From positions 248,001-312,000 of the forward strand of contig NZ_JAVRIE010000001.1 in NCBI RefSeq assembly GCF_031846165.1: a stretch of DNA of 64,000 nucleotides. Reading direction: 5' to 3'. Shown here one piece after another: positions 7,760 to 16,176 of this stretch; the first letter of the stretch is position 1, and every line of letters begins with the position of its first letter. The stretch comes from Glaciecola blandensis (GTDB lineage Bacteria; Pseudomonadota; Gammaproteobacteria; Enterobacterales; Alteromonadaceae). The notes beneath the pieces are model-generated. The model was not told where the DNA came from, made no database searches, and worked only from the letters and a program-made list of their open reading frames with translations. The position numbers were made by a program, and so were the translations under genes.

Positions 7760-9190
7760 TTAATAGCTGCGTAAGTTGGCAAATACTTGTGACAGTTTCA
7801 TCTGTGACTTCATTGCCGCTTGTTCTTCAACGCCAGAATTCACATCAAGAATGCCGACTCCACTTGCTTTGGCTTGTTGGATATTATGAGAATCCAAGCC
7901 GCCCGCTAAGATGAGTCTGTGTTTTTGAGGCACACCCTCTAACAATCGCCAATCAAAAGATACCCCCGTGCCGCCAAGTTGCTGACCAACTTTACAGTCT
8001 AAAAGTACTTTGTCAGCAACACCTAAGGCGTCTTGTATTTCGTTTTCAATAACTGACAAATTAGTAAGGTCACTGTCTTGTTCAATCGCAATCACTGACC
8101 AAACTTCGCAAGTTTGAGGCAGTAATGGTTTCAAAGCCTGCACGTAACCAAGAGACTCACTGCCATGCAGTTGCACAGCGCTAAGGTTCAATTTACGTGC
8201 ATAATCCGATACTAACTCGATAGGGTGGTCGACAAAAACGCCAACGGTTTTTAGGCCGCTTTCAGATTGTGCAAAATTGGCTATTTCCATGGCATTTTCA
8301 ATGGCAACAAAACGAGGTGATTTCGCTGCAAAAATGAGACCCAGGTAGGTTGCTGGAAATGCAGCAACTAGCTTCGCGTTTTCAATGGAATTAATACCAC
8401 AAATTTTCACTTCACCGAAAATCAGTTTTTCAACCGCTTTACGTAGATTATGTTCAGCCATTAACGCGCTACCAACTAAAAAGCCATCGACTAAAGGTGT
8501 CAAGCGTTGGACTTCGCTGTGTTGATATATGCCTGATTCTGACAATATTACACCGTCAAAACCACTTTCCTTAATCAAAGGTACCAAGCGTTCAGTTGTT
8601 GCGAGATCTGTGCTGAGGTCGCGTAGGTTACGATTATTAATACCGATAATGTTGGCGTTTAGTGCCAATGCGCGCTCGACCTCTTCTTCATTGCTAACTT
8701 CTGTTAACACATGCATCCCGAGTTCATGCGTAAGGTCGTTTAACACTTTGAATTGTTCGTCATCCAAGACCGATAGCATCAGTAACACCGCGTCAGCATT
8801 GTAATATCTGGCAAGGTATATTTGGTATTCATCAACAAAAAAGTCTTTGTTAATTACCGGCTGGTCGACTTTTGAGGTTATATAATCTAAATATTCAAAT
8901 TTGCCTTGAAAGTACTTTTCATCCGTCAGCACGGAAATACATGATGCATGCGGGCTATAAGCATCGATTATTTCATCTAAATCAAAGTGCTCACGGATTA
9001 AACCTTTGGATGGCGATGCTTTTTTACATTCAAGAATAAAACTCGCATTTGGCGCTGCTAATGCCGCATAAAAGTCTTTGGTACACGGGCGCAATGTTGC
9101 TTTAAACTGCGACAGCGGGAAGTCTATTTTGCGTTGCGCTATTTCTGCTTGTTTGTCATCGACAATTTTTTCTAATACATTTTTAGTCAC
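7760..9190 (-). CDS. trpC: Bifunctional indole-3-glycerol-phosphate synthase / phosphoribosylanthranilate isomerase
   Basis: A 476-residue fusion catalysing two successive steps of tryptophan synthesis. Residues 1 to about 255 are the synthase: SFILECKKASPSKGLI holds the catalytic lysine, followed by ISVLTDEKYFQG, INKDFFVDEYQI, GINNRNL and ILSESGI. From about residue 260 the isomerase begins with VKICGINSIENA (catalytic Cys) and continues with GLIFAAKSPR, VGVFVDH, VQLHGSE and the phosphate site GGTGVSFDW and ILAGGL. The fusion is the enteric/gammaproteobacterial trpCF arrangement. The start codon is GTG at 9188-9190. The gene sits between trpD and trpB in the operon. Confidence 0.97.
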   Translation of the reverse strand: MTKNVLEKIVDDKQAEIAQRKIDFPLSQFKATLRPCTKDFYAALAAPNASFILECKKASPSKGLIREHFDLDEIIDAYSPHASCISVLTDEKYFQGKFEYLDYITSKVDQPVINKDFFVDEYQIYLARYYNADAVLLMLSVLDDEQFKVLNDLTHELGMHVLTEVSNEEEVERALALNANIIGINNRNLRDLSTDLATTERLVPLIKESGFDGVILSESGIYQHSEVQRLTPLVDGFLVGSALMAEHNLRKAVEKLIFGEVKICGINSIENAKLVAAFPATYLGLIFAAKSPRFVAIENAMEIANFAQSESGLKTVGVFVDHPIELVSDYARKLNLSAVQLHGSESLGYVQALKPLLPQTCEVWSVIAIEQDSDLTNLSVIENEIQDALGVADKVLLDCKVGQQLGGTGVSFDWRLLEGVPQKHRLILAGGLDSHNIQQAKASGVGILDVNSGVEEQAAMKSQMKLSQVFANLRSY

Positions 9191-9244
9191 TGCTTACTCA
9201 CTCTGCGTAGTTTTAGGCTTACCAACACCTGAAAATTTTTCATT

Positions 9245-10276
9245 TTATTTGCCTTGGCTCAATCTTGCTGCCGCTGTCATTGTCTTCATCGGTTTAGCTT
9301 GTTCGATAGCTGCCATTGCTAAATCACACGCTTCTTTAAACGATTCGGTGAGACCATTTAACTGAATCAATGCAGCTGCATTCATTGCAATCGCGGCGGT
9401 ATGCGCTGGCTTACCTTCTCCGTTAAATACATCAGCAATAAGTGCTTTGTTTTGAGCTGGTTCGCCGCCTTCAATGGCACTCAATGGATACTCGTTCAAA
9501 CCAAAATCAGCAGGAGAGACTTCTTGCTTGCTTATTTCACTCCCGGCTATGCTGACAACTTGGCTTGGCCCATGCAGAGCTAACTCATCTAAACCACTAC
9601 CATGAATGACATAAGCCCTTTTGTGCCCGAGCTTTACTAGGGTTTGAGCATAGTCATCTAGCAGCGTCGGTGTATACACACCTAATACGCTGTGACTTGG
9701 CTTGGCTGGATTAGCTAAAGGGCCCAATATATTGAACAGTGTGCGTGTCTTTAATGCTAATCTCACCGGCATCGCATGTTTGACACCAGAGTGATACGCA
9801 GGTGCGGCTAAAAAGCACAAATTTGCTTCGTCTAAACAGTGTCTTGCGGTTTCAGGTGACATATCGAGCTGTAAACCGAAAGCAGCGAATAGGTCGGAAG
9901 AACCTGATTTACTCGATACGCTTCGGTTACCATGCTTAGCCACCTTCACACCGCAACTTGCGGCTACGACAGCTGCTGCGCTAGAAACATTAATAGTATT
10001 ATGGCCGTCTCCCCCTGTGCCCACTATGTCGCTAAAAGCGTAATCTGGACGAGGGAAGGGAACCGCATTTTGCACCATCGCTGAGGCTGCACCGGCTATT
10101 TCATCCGTGCTCTCACGTTTGATTTTTAGGGCAACTAGCAGCGCTGACAACTCGATTTCGCTTACTTCACCACGCATTACTTGGTTGAACACCGCTTGTG
10201 CTTCTTCAAAGCTGAGAGAATGACCGAGGTACAGCTTCTCTAAACTGGTTTGAATATGAGATCGTGCGTTAGTCAT
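9245..10276 (-). CDS. trpD: Anthranilate phosphoribosyltransferase
   Basis: A 343-residue type III phosphoribosyltransferase that joins anthranilate to PRPP. The PRPP-binding motif is DIVGTGGDGHNTINVSSAAA; KHGNRSVSSKSGSSDL and GVKHAMPVRLAL belong to the anthranilate/PRPP pocket. I chose the ATG at 10274-10276, 9 bases after an AAGGA ribosome site; a GTG two codons upstream is also possible but too close to that site. Unlike E. coli, the glutamine amidotransferase TrpG is a separate gene upstream rather than fused. About 80 bases separate it from trpG and about 50 from trpC. Confidence 0.96.
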   Translation of the reverse strand: MTNARSHIQTSLEKLYLGHSLSFEEAQAVFNQVMRGEVSEIELSALLVALKIKRESTDEIAGAASAMVQNAVPFPRPDYAFSDIVGTGGDGHNTINVSSAAAVVAASCGVKVAKHGNRSVSSKSGSSDLFAAFGLQLDMSPETARHCLDEANLCFLAAPAYHSGVKHAMPVRLALKTRTLFNILGPLANPAKPSHSVLGVYTPTLLDDYAQTLVKLGHKRAYVIHGSGLDELALHGPSQVVSIAGSEISKQEVSPADFGLNEYPLSAIEGGEPAQNKALIADVFNGEGKPAHTAAIAMNAAALIQLNGLTESFKEACDLAMAAIEQAKPMKTMTAAARLSQGK

Positions 10277-10357
10277 AATCACTCGTCCTTGTGTTGTTAT
10301 TGCTGAGCCTTGTTTGGGTAGCTCTTATATCACTGTTTATTGTATTAGAAAGCATGA

Positions 10358-11008
10358 TCATGTTGATGCCTTCGTTACTTTTTTCTCATTTGCAGAGATG
10401 GGTTCTTCGACTAAATAACGAATACTCTGCATCAATAACTGGCTACCATCACAAGTTAGAATAGATTCTGGGTGGAATTGAAAACCTAGCATTTTATGTT
10501 TTGGATGCAAGGCAGCCATCACCAAGCCATCTATACTGGCAATTGTCTTTAAGTCGTCAGGCATAGAGGTTGCCACGAGTGAATGGTAACGAGCAATCGA
10601 CAAAGGGTTGGTTAAACCAGCAAATATTGATAGCGTGTCCTGATCTTCAAGAAACTGCATTTGAGAGCTTTTTCCATGCATGACATAAGGCGCTCGTGCA
10701 ACCGTCCCACCATATGCTTCAACTATCGCTTGGTGACCTAAACAAATCCCTATTACCGGATATATTCCTTTCACTTTTTTTAGAAGTTCCGGCATACAAC
10801 CTGCGTCACTCGGCGCGCCGGGGCCCGGAGATAACATCAATAAACTTGGGCCTTGCTTCTTATATTCGGCTAATTTATCGAGAACAGTTTGAGTGTCTAC
10901 TGTGTTGCGGTAAATCGTCATCTCTACGCCAAGGCTACGAATTTCATCCACTAGATTATAAGTAAACGAATCGACGTTATCTATTAAGACAAGATTAATG
11001 GCGCTCAT
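10358..11008 (-). CDS. trpG: Anthranilate synthase component II, glutamine amidotransferase
   Basis: A 216-residue class I glutamine amidotransferase supplying ammonia to TrpE. The catalytic triad is visible: the nucleophile Cys in PVIGICLGHQAIVEAYGG, and His and Glu in GFQFHPESIL. The oxyanion strand is LMLSPGPGAPSDAG. The N-terminal DNVDSFTYNLVDEIRSLG is characteristic of TrpG/PabA. Because it overlaps trpE by 4 bases (ATGA) and lies in the trp operon, TrpG rather than PabA is the call, although such subunits may serve both pathways. Confidence 0.96.
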   Translation of the reverse strand: MSAINLVLIDNVDSFTYNLVDEIRSLGVEMTIYRNTVDTQTVLDKLAEYKKQGPSLLMLSPGPGAPSDAGCMPELLKKVKGIYPVIGICLGHQAIVEAYGGTVARAPYVMHGKSSQMQFLEDQDTLSIFAGLTNPLSIARYHSLVATSMPDDLKTIASIDGLVMAALHPKHKMLGFQFHPESILTCDGSQLLMQSIRYLVEEPISANEKKVTKAST

Positions 11009-12600
11009 TTGTCTTCTCCTTGTTTAACAGGTTTATGAGCGGCGATAATCGCTGAAATGACAGCCTGTGCCTTTGCTCTTGTTTCATCGGCTTCTGATTG
11101 CGGTATGGAGTCATTCACAACACCCGCACCGGCTTGAATATAAGCCGTTTTTAAACGAACAAATGCACTTCGGATAACGATACATGTGTCCATATCACCA
11201 TTGCCATTGAGATAACCAACAGCGCCGCCATAGCTACCCCGTTTCTGTTTTTCCACTTCTCGAATCAACGACGCAGCACTGACTTTAGGTGCACCGACTA
11301 GCGTCCCCATATTCATGCAGGCTTGGTAAGCGTGAAGAGCATCTAAATCCTCTTTTAATTCACCAACCACGCGAGACACCAAGTGCATAACATGTGAGTA
11401 TCGGTCTACTTTAAGTAAGTCTTTTACGTGCCGAGTGCCGGGCTTGCTAACTTTTGCCACGTCATTTCTAGCCAAGTCAACAAGCATAATGTGTTCTGAT
11501 TTCTCTTTCTCATCTTGACGCAAGTTCAACTCAAGGCGACTATCCATATCGAAGTTTATTGTGCCATCCTGGTTTTTGCCACGTGGTCTTGTGCCAGCAA
11601 TCGGATACACTTCAACAACATTACTTTGTTGGTCGTATTTTAAGGCAGACTCGGGAGATGCCCCAAACATAGTGAAATCTTGATCATGTAGATAGAACAT
11701 GTAAGGTGATGGATTCTGCTTCTTCAACTGTTGATATGAGGCCAGTGGAGACGGACAGGGTAAAGAGAATGAGCGTGACGGCACAACCTGAAAAATATCA
11801 CCATCCAGAATATGCTCTTTCAAATTTTTCACGTCTTCACAGTATTCTTGGTCTGACTTATCGACTTGTAGAGTTATGTTTTTGACAATTTGAGCGTCTT
11901 CGATCTTATTTGGCAAGTCACTTAAATGATGTTTAATTTGTTCTAAACGCTGATTAATACTGAAATAGTGTTGCGCAACCATTGGGCCGCTAAAAACCGA
12001 ACCAATTAATTCGGTTTTTTGGTTTTGGTGATCTACTAAAAGTAAGGTTTCTGCTAGATAAAAAACATACTCAGGACAGTTATTGTCGGCGAATGTTGCT
12101 TCGGGTAACTTTTCAAATGTACCAAGCAAGTCATAAGAGAATACACCACCGAGGAATAAAGCATTTGGATGGTCTCGAAGCGTGCTCACTTCGTTTTTTA
12201 ACACTCTTAATACATCAAAAACACTGGCTTGTTTGAGCCTAGAGTCTTCATCTATGTTGCTGGATATTGCAGGAAACTCAAAACGCATCGAGTCTTCAGC
12301 CACCTCTTGGTGTGAATGATAGTCAGCCAATGCTGCTTTTAAGACTGGAAACACTGAAATACCGTTTGCTGTTAAAGCTGTAATTGTCACACTTTGGTCA
12401 TTACACTCGATGCGAATAGCTGCATCTACCAGCAACAAACTCTTCAGATTGGCTTTGCTGTCTATTTCTGCCGACTCTAATAACAGACTGTTTTCTTTGC
12501 CTAATGCTTGGTAGGCCAATAATGGATCTTTGATGTAGGGGCCATCAACGATGATACTCTCGACTTGGCCGGCCTCTAGGCCTAATTCTGCTAAACTCAT
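11005..12600 (-). CDS. trpE: Anthranilate synthase component I
   Basis: A 531-residue chorismate-utilising enzyme, the committed step of tryptophan synthesis. The N-terminal region has SLLLESAEI, the LLES motif that binds feedback-inhibiting tryptophan. The C-terminal chorismate-binding domain shows DGDIFQVVPSRSF, FGASPESALK, PIAGTRPRG, ELNLRQDEKEKSEHIMLVDLARND and MGTLVGAPKVSA. The ATG at 12598-12600 follows GAGAAGATC. It is the first structural gene after the leader peptide and attenuator and is translationally coupled to trpG. Confidence 0.97.
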   Translation of the reverse strand: MSLAELGLEAGQVESIIVDGPYIKDPLLAYQALGKENSLLLESAEIDSKANLKSLLLVDAAIRIECNDQSVTITALTANGISVFPVLKAALADYHSHQEVAEDSMRFEFPAISSNIDEDSRLKQASVFDVLRVLKNEVSTLRDHPNALFLGGVFSYDLLGTFEKLPEATFADNNCPEYVFYLAETLLLVDHQNQKTELIGSVFSGPMVAQHYFSINQRLEQIKHHLSDLPNKIEDAQIVKNITLQVDKSDQEYCEDVKNLKEHILDGDIFQVVPSRSFSLPCPSPLASYQQLKKQNPSPYMFYLHDQDFTMFGASPESALKYDQQSNVVEVYPIAGTRPRGKNQDGTINFDMDSRLELNLRQDEKEKSEHIMLVDLARNDVAKVSKPGTRHVKDLLKVDRYSHVMHLVSRVVGELKEDLDALHAYQACMNMGTLVGAPKVSAASLIREVEKQKRGSYGGAVGYLNGNGDMDTCIVIRSAFVRLKTAYIQAGAGVVNDSIPQSEADETRAKAQAVISAIIAAHKPVKQGEDK

Positions 12601-12670
12601 GATCTTCTCGTTTTCCGTTTTGACTGCTCTGATGTAATTTGTTTTTATTTTTTATGGGCGAAAAACAATC

Positions 12671-12695
12671 AAAAAAAAAGCCCGCTAAACGGGCC
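12671..12695 (-). terminator. trp attenuator: terminator hairpin and competing antiterminator
   Basis: On the minus strand GCCCG-TTTAG-CGGGC (complement of 12680-12694) is followed by nine T residues (complement of 12671-12679). The alternative antiterminator uses GGGCTGTG just after the leader-peptide stop (complement of 12722-12729): its GGGC can pair with GCCC of the terminator stem and its TGTG with CACA (complement of 12703-12706). The leader's own CACAC after the Trp codons can sequester GTGTG of the same segment. Position between trpL and trpE fits classical transcription attenuation. Confidence 0.88.
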
Positions 12696-12729
12696 TTATT
12701 TTTGTGATACGAACACGTACACACAGCCC

Positions 12730-12810
12730 TTAGTTGAGCGTGTGCCACCACCAAACGCGTGCAAGAGTGCTTGCAGGGTTTGTTGTTATGTTCAAAATCA
12801 CTGTATTCAT
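12730..12810 (-). CDS. trpL: trp operon leader peptide
   Basis: A 26-codon open frame, ATG at 12808-12810 and stop at 12730-12732, ahead of the attenuator. It contains three consecutive Trp codons at residues 20-22 (complement of 12745-12753) close to its C-terminus, with ARVWWWHTLN as the ending. Ribosome stalling at these codons when charged tRNA-Trp is scarce would free the downstream segment to form the antiterminator. The ribosome site is weak (GTGAGAAAA). The peptide itself has no expected function. Confidence 0.88.
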   Translation of the reverse strand: MNTVILNITTNPASTLARVWWWHTLN

Positions 12811-12967
12811 TTTATGTTTTCTCACTATTTCTTTTTTGCCTGGGACTAAAACACCAAACTGATAAACACTTGCTACTGTTGCGGGTTTGCATCGTAATGA
12901 ATGCGCATCCATATCTTCACTGCGTGTTTTTGTATATACTGCATAGAAGAAAACAAATCGCTCTCTG

Positions 12968-12985
12968 TGTCAAGTATCTTACTTG
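12968..12985. promoter_or_regulatory. Candidate operator palindrome over the trp -35, between trp and rnm
   Basis: CAAGTA-TCT-TACTTG at 12971-12985 is a perfect inverted repeat with a 3-base centre. It overlaps a consensus minus-strand TTGACA (complement of 12968-12973) pointing toward trpL. On the plus strand a TATAAT at 12996-13001 points toward rnm. A repressor bound here could affect both directions. TrpR is the obvious candidate, but the site does not match the CTAG-based E. coli trp operator. No clear -10 for the trp promoter was seen at normal spacing (TTCTAT lies at 19). Confidence 0.42.
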
Positions 12986-13013
12986 TTTTAGTTGTTATAA
13001 TTAAGAAGAAAAA

Positions 13014-13859
13014 GTGTTGAAAATAGATTTACATAGTCACACAAATTGCTCTGACGGGGCTTTATCACCAATTCAATTGGTTCAACGAGCGCAACAAATG
13101 CAAGTTGATGTGTTAGCCATCACTGATCACGATACTGTGGCGGGAATACAAACAGCAAAAGACTATGTGCAAGCTGAAAATATGCGAATGCAGATAATCT
13201 CTGGTGTTGAATTATCGACTTCGTGGCATGGTTTTGATATTCACATAGTGGGTTTAAATGTGGACAATCATGATCCTATTTTCTTGGAACGTCTGAGTCA
13301 GCAGCTTGAAGAACGTGACCGACGCGCAGTGCGCATCTGTGAAAAACTCCACAAGTGTGGTCATGAGGGGATCTACGATCTGGCTTTAGCTTATGCCGAT
13401 GGCGCTCAAATATCGCGCAATCATATCGCCAAAGCTTTAGTGCAAAGAGGCGTTGTGACACACGCGCAGCAAGCTTTTACAAAGTTTTTAGGTAAAAACA
13501 AACGAGCTCACGTTACACCCAAATGGATAAGCGTAAAAGAGGCGATTCAATGGATCCATGATGCTGGTGGTAGCGCTGTTTTAGCGCATCCTTCTCATTA
13601 CGATATGACGAGCAAATGGCTTCGTCGCCTAGTTAATGAGTTTAGTCAGCATGGTGGTGACGCAATGGAAATTACGCATCCAAACATGGCTGCAGATAAA
13701 AAGCGTTTACTTCAAGAAATACTAAAAGATAACAACTTACTTGCTTCTGCTGGTTCAGACTTCCATTTTCCATCACGATTCACTGAACTGGGCCGTCGAT
13801 TAGAAATTCCAGATAGTATAGTGCCGGTTTGGCACGATTGGAGTATGATCAGTGCTTAA
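13014..13859 (+). CDS. rnm: PHP-domain RNase AM / 3',5'-nucleoside bisphosphate phosphatase (YciV, TrpH)
   Basis: A 281-residue PHP-fold phosphoesterase. The metal-binding motifs are present in order: DLHSHTNCSDG at the N-terminus, ITDHDT, a Glu in ISGVELST, H in SRNHIA, GSAVLAHPSHY and SAGSDFHFP near the C-terminus. In E. coli the protein matures the 5' ends of rRNAs and hydrolyses 3',5'-bisphosphonucleotides; this role is inferred here by homology. The start is GTG at 13014 or TTG at 13017, after AAGAAGAAA. It is divergent from trp as in E. coli, sharing a 200-base control region, and begins a long plus-strand block. Confidence 0.92.
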   Translation: MLKIDLHSHTNCSDGALSPIQLVQRAQQMQVDVLAITDHDTVAGIQTAKDYVQAENMRMQIISGVELSTSWHGFDIHIVGLNVDNHDPIFLERLSQQLEERDRRAVRICEKLHKCGHEGIYDLALAYADGAQISRNHIAKALVQRGVVTHAQQAFTKFLGKNKRAHVTPKWISVKEAIQWIHDAGGSAVLAHPSHYDMTSKWLRRLVNEFSQHGGDAMEITHPNMAADKKRLLQEILKDNNLLASAGSDFHFPSRFTELGRRLEIPDSIVPVWHDWSMISA

Positions 13860-13962
13860 GCAAGCCACATTAGTAACTTCGGTTTACGCTCAATAGTGGC
13901 AAAATATTACACGGTAGCGTTGCTACGAAGATTTCTATGCAGATTGCTACGGAGAGTTTAGC

Positions 13963-14583
13963 ATGAGTCAATTTTTCTATATTCATCCCGATAACCCTCA
14001 GGCTCGATTAATCAAGCAGGCTTGTGAGATCATTAATTCGGGCGAGGTTATCGTATATCCAACTGATTCTGGCTATGCCATAGGTTGCCAGATGGAAAAC
14101 AAAAAAGCACTCGAGCAAATTTGTCGCATTCGTGACATCGGCAAAGACCACAACTTTACCTTGATGTGCAGAGATATGTCAGAGCTTTCCGTTTACTCTC
14201 GCGTTGATAATGCCGCATTTAGGCAAATTAAAAACAATACTCCTGGCCCTTACACTTTTATCTTAAAGGCCACAAAAGAAGTGCCGAAACGCTTACAAAA
14301 CCCGAAACGGAAAACGATTGGTATTCGTGTACCCGACAACCCTATCGCGCTTGCCTTGCTTGAAGAGTTAGGTGAACCACTGATGTCGACTACCTTGATT
14401 TTACCCAATGAAACCATGGCCGAAACCGACCCAGAGGAAATTCGGGATAAACTTGAAAAGTTGGTAGGTTTAATCATTCACGGCGGATATTTAGGTGAAG
14501 AGCCCACCACAGTTATCGATATGTCTGAAGGCGATACGGACGTGATCAGGGTTGGTAGTGGCGACCCAAGTCCATTTGAATAA
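13963..14583 (+). CDS. yciO: YciO, Sua5/YciO/YrdC family protein
   Basis: A 206-residue member of the threonylcarbamoyl-AMP synthase fold. It begins MSQFFYIHPDNPQARLI, almost the E. coli YciO sequence, with VIVYPTDSGYAIGC, RICRIRDIGKDHNFTLMC, NNTPGPYTFILKAT and KRKTIGIRVPDNPIA. The KxR/S-x-x-x-N substrate motif of the family is recognisable. The true t6A enzyme is YrdC/TsaC; the activity of YciO is less certain and it does not fully replace TsaC in E. coli. It follows rnm by about 100 bases, as in enterics. Confidence 0.92.
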   Translation: MSQFFYIHPDNPQARLIKQACEIINSGEVIVYPTDSGYAIGCQMENKKALEQICRIRDIGKDHNFTLMCRDMSELSVYSRVDNAAFRQIKNNTPGPYTFILKATKEVPKRLQNPKRKTIGIRVPDNPIALALLEELGEPLMSTTLILPNETMAETDPEEIRDKLEKLVGLIIHGGYLGEEPTTVIDMSEGDTDVIRVGSGDPSPFE

Positions 14584-14625
14584 ATGCTTTAAACCACGCA
14601 TGAATAGCGAAGATTGACATAGAGT

Positions 14626-15489
14626 ATGAGCGAAGATGACAAGTCACTGCATGACAATGAGCCGAGGCCAATAGCGCAGATAAAGGAGCAACAACCTTTA
14701 GCTTTGGCGTTTGTAAACGGCGAGGCAATGATTGATAAGCCCGAAGATTTATATATTCCGCCTGACGCCTTAGAAGTTATCTTAGACAGTTTTGAAGGAC
14801 CACTCGATCTTCTCTTGTATCTCATTCGTCGACAAAAATTCGATATCGTTGAACTTCCCGTGTTGCAAATCACCCAGCAGTATATGAAATATGTGGAAGT
14901 GATGACTGATTTGAAGCTAGAGCTAGCGGGAGAGTATTTACTCATGGCGGCAATGTTGGCAGAAATTAAATCGAGATTATTACTGCCTAAGCGAGAAGAT
15001 GCGACAGAAGATGAAGAAGATCCTCGTGCTGAGTTAATCCGGCGATTGAAAGAGTATGAGCAAATTAAGAAAGCCGCAGAAGAACTTGATGCCGCGCCTA
15101 GAATTGACCGAGATAACTTTATCGCAAAGGCTCAAACTAGTGAAAATGTTCAACCAATCAAACACTTGCCGAAAGTAACTTTGCAAGAGATTGCATTCGC
15201 GTTTCAAGGTGCTATGCAACGTGCTGAGGCATTCGAACACCATCAAATTGAAAAAGAAGTATTATCAACTCGTGAGCGCATGTCGCATCTGTTACAATTG
15301 CTAAGTAATGATAAATACACTGAGATGTCGAGCTTACTTGACTCTAAACAAGGTAAAGGCGGTGTGGTAGTGACCTTTATCGCGATCTTGGAATTAGTCA
15401 AAAGTGGCTTGATTATCTGCTCTCAAGAAGGTGCTTTTACCAGTATTCATGTGAAATTAGGTGAAATTGAGTATGCAGAAGATCAATGA
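14626..15489 (+). CDS. scpA: Segregation and condensation protein A
   Basis: A 287-residue kleisin subunit of the SMC-ScpAB condensin. After a 45-residue polar N-terminal extension comes the ScpA core: FEGPLDLLLYLIRRQKFDI, ITQQYMKYVEVM, LELAGEYLLMAAMLAEIKSR LLLP and RAELIRRLKEYEQIKKAAEEL. The C-terminal winged-helix part has VVVTFIAILELVKSGLI. Enterobacteria use MukBEF instead, so ScpAB supports a lineage outside Enterobacterales, consistent with Alteromonadales. It overlaps scpB by 17 bases, suggesting coupled translation and equal stoichiometry. Confidence 0.95.
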   Translation: MSEDDKSLHDNEPRPIAQIKEQQPLALAFVNGEAMIDKPEDLYIPPDALEVILDSFEGPLDLLLYLIRRQKFDIVELPVLQITQQYMKYVEVMTDLKLELAGEYLLMAAMLAEIKSRLLLPKREDATEDEEDPRAELIRRLKEYEQIKKAAEELDAAPRIDRDNFIAKAQTSENVQPIKHLPKVTLQEIAFAFQGAMQRAEAFEHHQIEKEVLSTRERMSHLLQLLSNDKYTEMSSLLDSKQGKGGVVVTFIAILELVKSGLIICSQEGAFTSIHVKLGEIEYAEDQ

Positions 15490-16129
15490 TGTTCAATTAA
15501 AGCAGTTGGTTGAAGCTGGTATATTCGTTGCTGATGCTCCCTTGAGTATCGATATGATGAAGTCCACGTTTTTAAGTGATTTTAGTGTGAGTACTCAGCA
15601 GTTAAAGAAAGCACTAAAAGAGTTAGAGCTTGATTACGCATCTCGGGGTATTCGCTTAGTGCAGGTTGCCTCCGGCTATCGCTTTCAATCAGATGAAAGT
15701 TTAGGCGTATTGTTGTCAAAGTTATGGCAAGAAAACGCCCCTCGATATAGTCGAGCAATGTTAGAAACCCTGGCGCTAATTGCTTATCGCCAGCCAATTA
15801 CACGTGGTGAAATAGAAGAAATTCGCGGTGTTTCTGTCAGTAGTAACATCGTCAAGTCCTTAACTGAGCGAAACTGGGTTAAGGTAATCGGTCATAAGGA
15901 AGTGCCAGGCAGGCCGGCTTTACTGGCAACAACTAAAACATTTTTGGACTACTTTTCATTATCTAGTCTAGCAGATTTGCCTTCTGCCCAAATGTTTGAA
16001 GAAAACTTGCAGATGGCAATGGATGCGGCTGACACAGATGCCCCGAACGCGCTAAGTGACGATAGCACGGGCATCAATACGACAGCAGAACAGGCGAACG
16101 ATGCGCCAAACAACGAACAACTACACTAG
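15473..16129 (+). CDS. scpB: Segregation and condensation protein B
   Basis: A 218-residue double winged-helix protein, partner of ScpA. It shows VEAGIFVADAPLSIDMM, FQSDESLGVLLSKLW, YSRAMLETLALIAYRQPITRGEIEEIRGVSVSSNIVKSL and GHKEVPGRPALLATT KTFLDYF, all standard ScpB wording. I chose the ATG at 15473, 8 bases after AGGTGA; an in-frame GTG at 15461 is possible. The last 50 residues are acidic and polar (many D, N, T), an extension beyond the conserved core. Next gene rluB follows after about 50 bases, the usual scpAB-rluB order. Confidence 0.94.
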   Translation: MQKINDVQLKQLVEAGIFVADAPLSIDMMKSTFLSDFSVSTQQLKKALKELELDYASRGIRLVQVASGYRFQSDESLGVLLSKLWQENAPRYSRAMLETLALIAYRQPITRGEIEEIRGVSVSSNIVKSLTERNWVKVIGHKEVPGRPALLATTKTFLDYFSLSSLADLPSAQMFEENLQMAMDAADTDAPNALSDDSTGINTTAEQANDAPNNEQLH

Positions 16130-16176
16130 TGCATGAATGCGCTAGATCAAGCAGTAACCAATAAAGTGAATAGAAA

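Noticed and set aside
12545..12754. Minus-strand 69-residue frame overlapping the start of trpE and the leader region
   Set aside because: It runs out of frame through the attenuator and into trpE, and the in-frame trpL alternative explains the region better.
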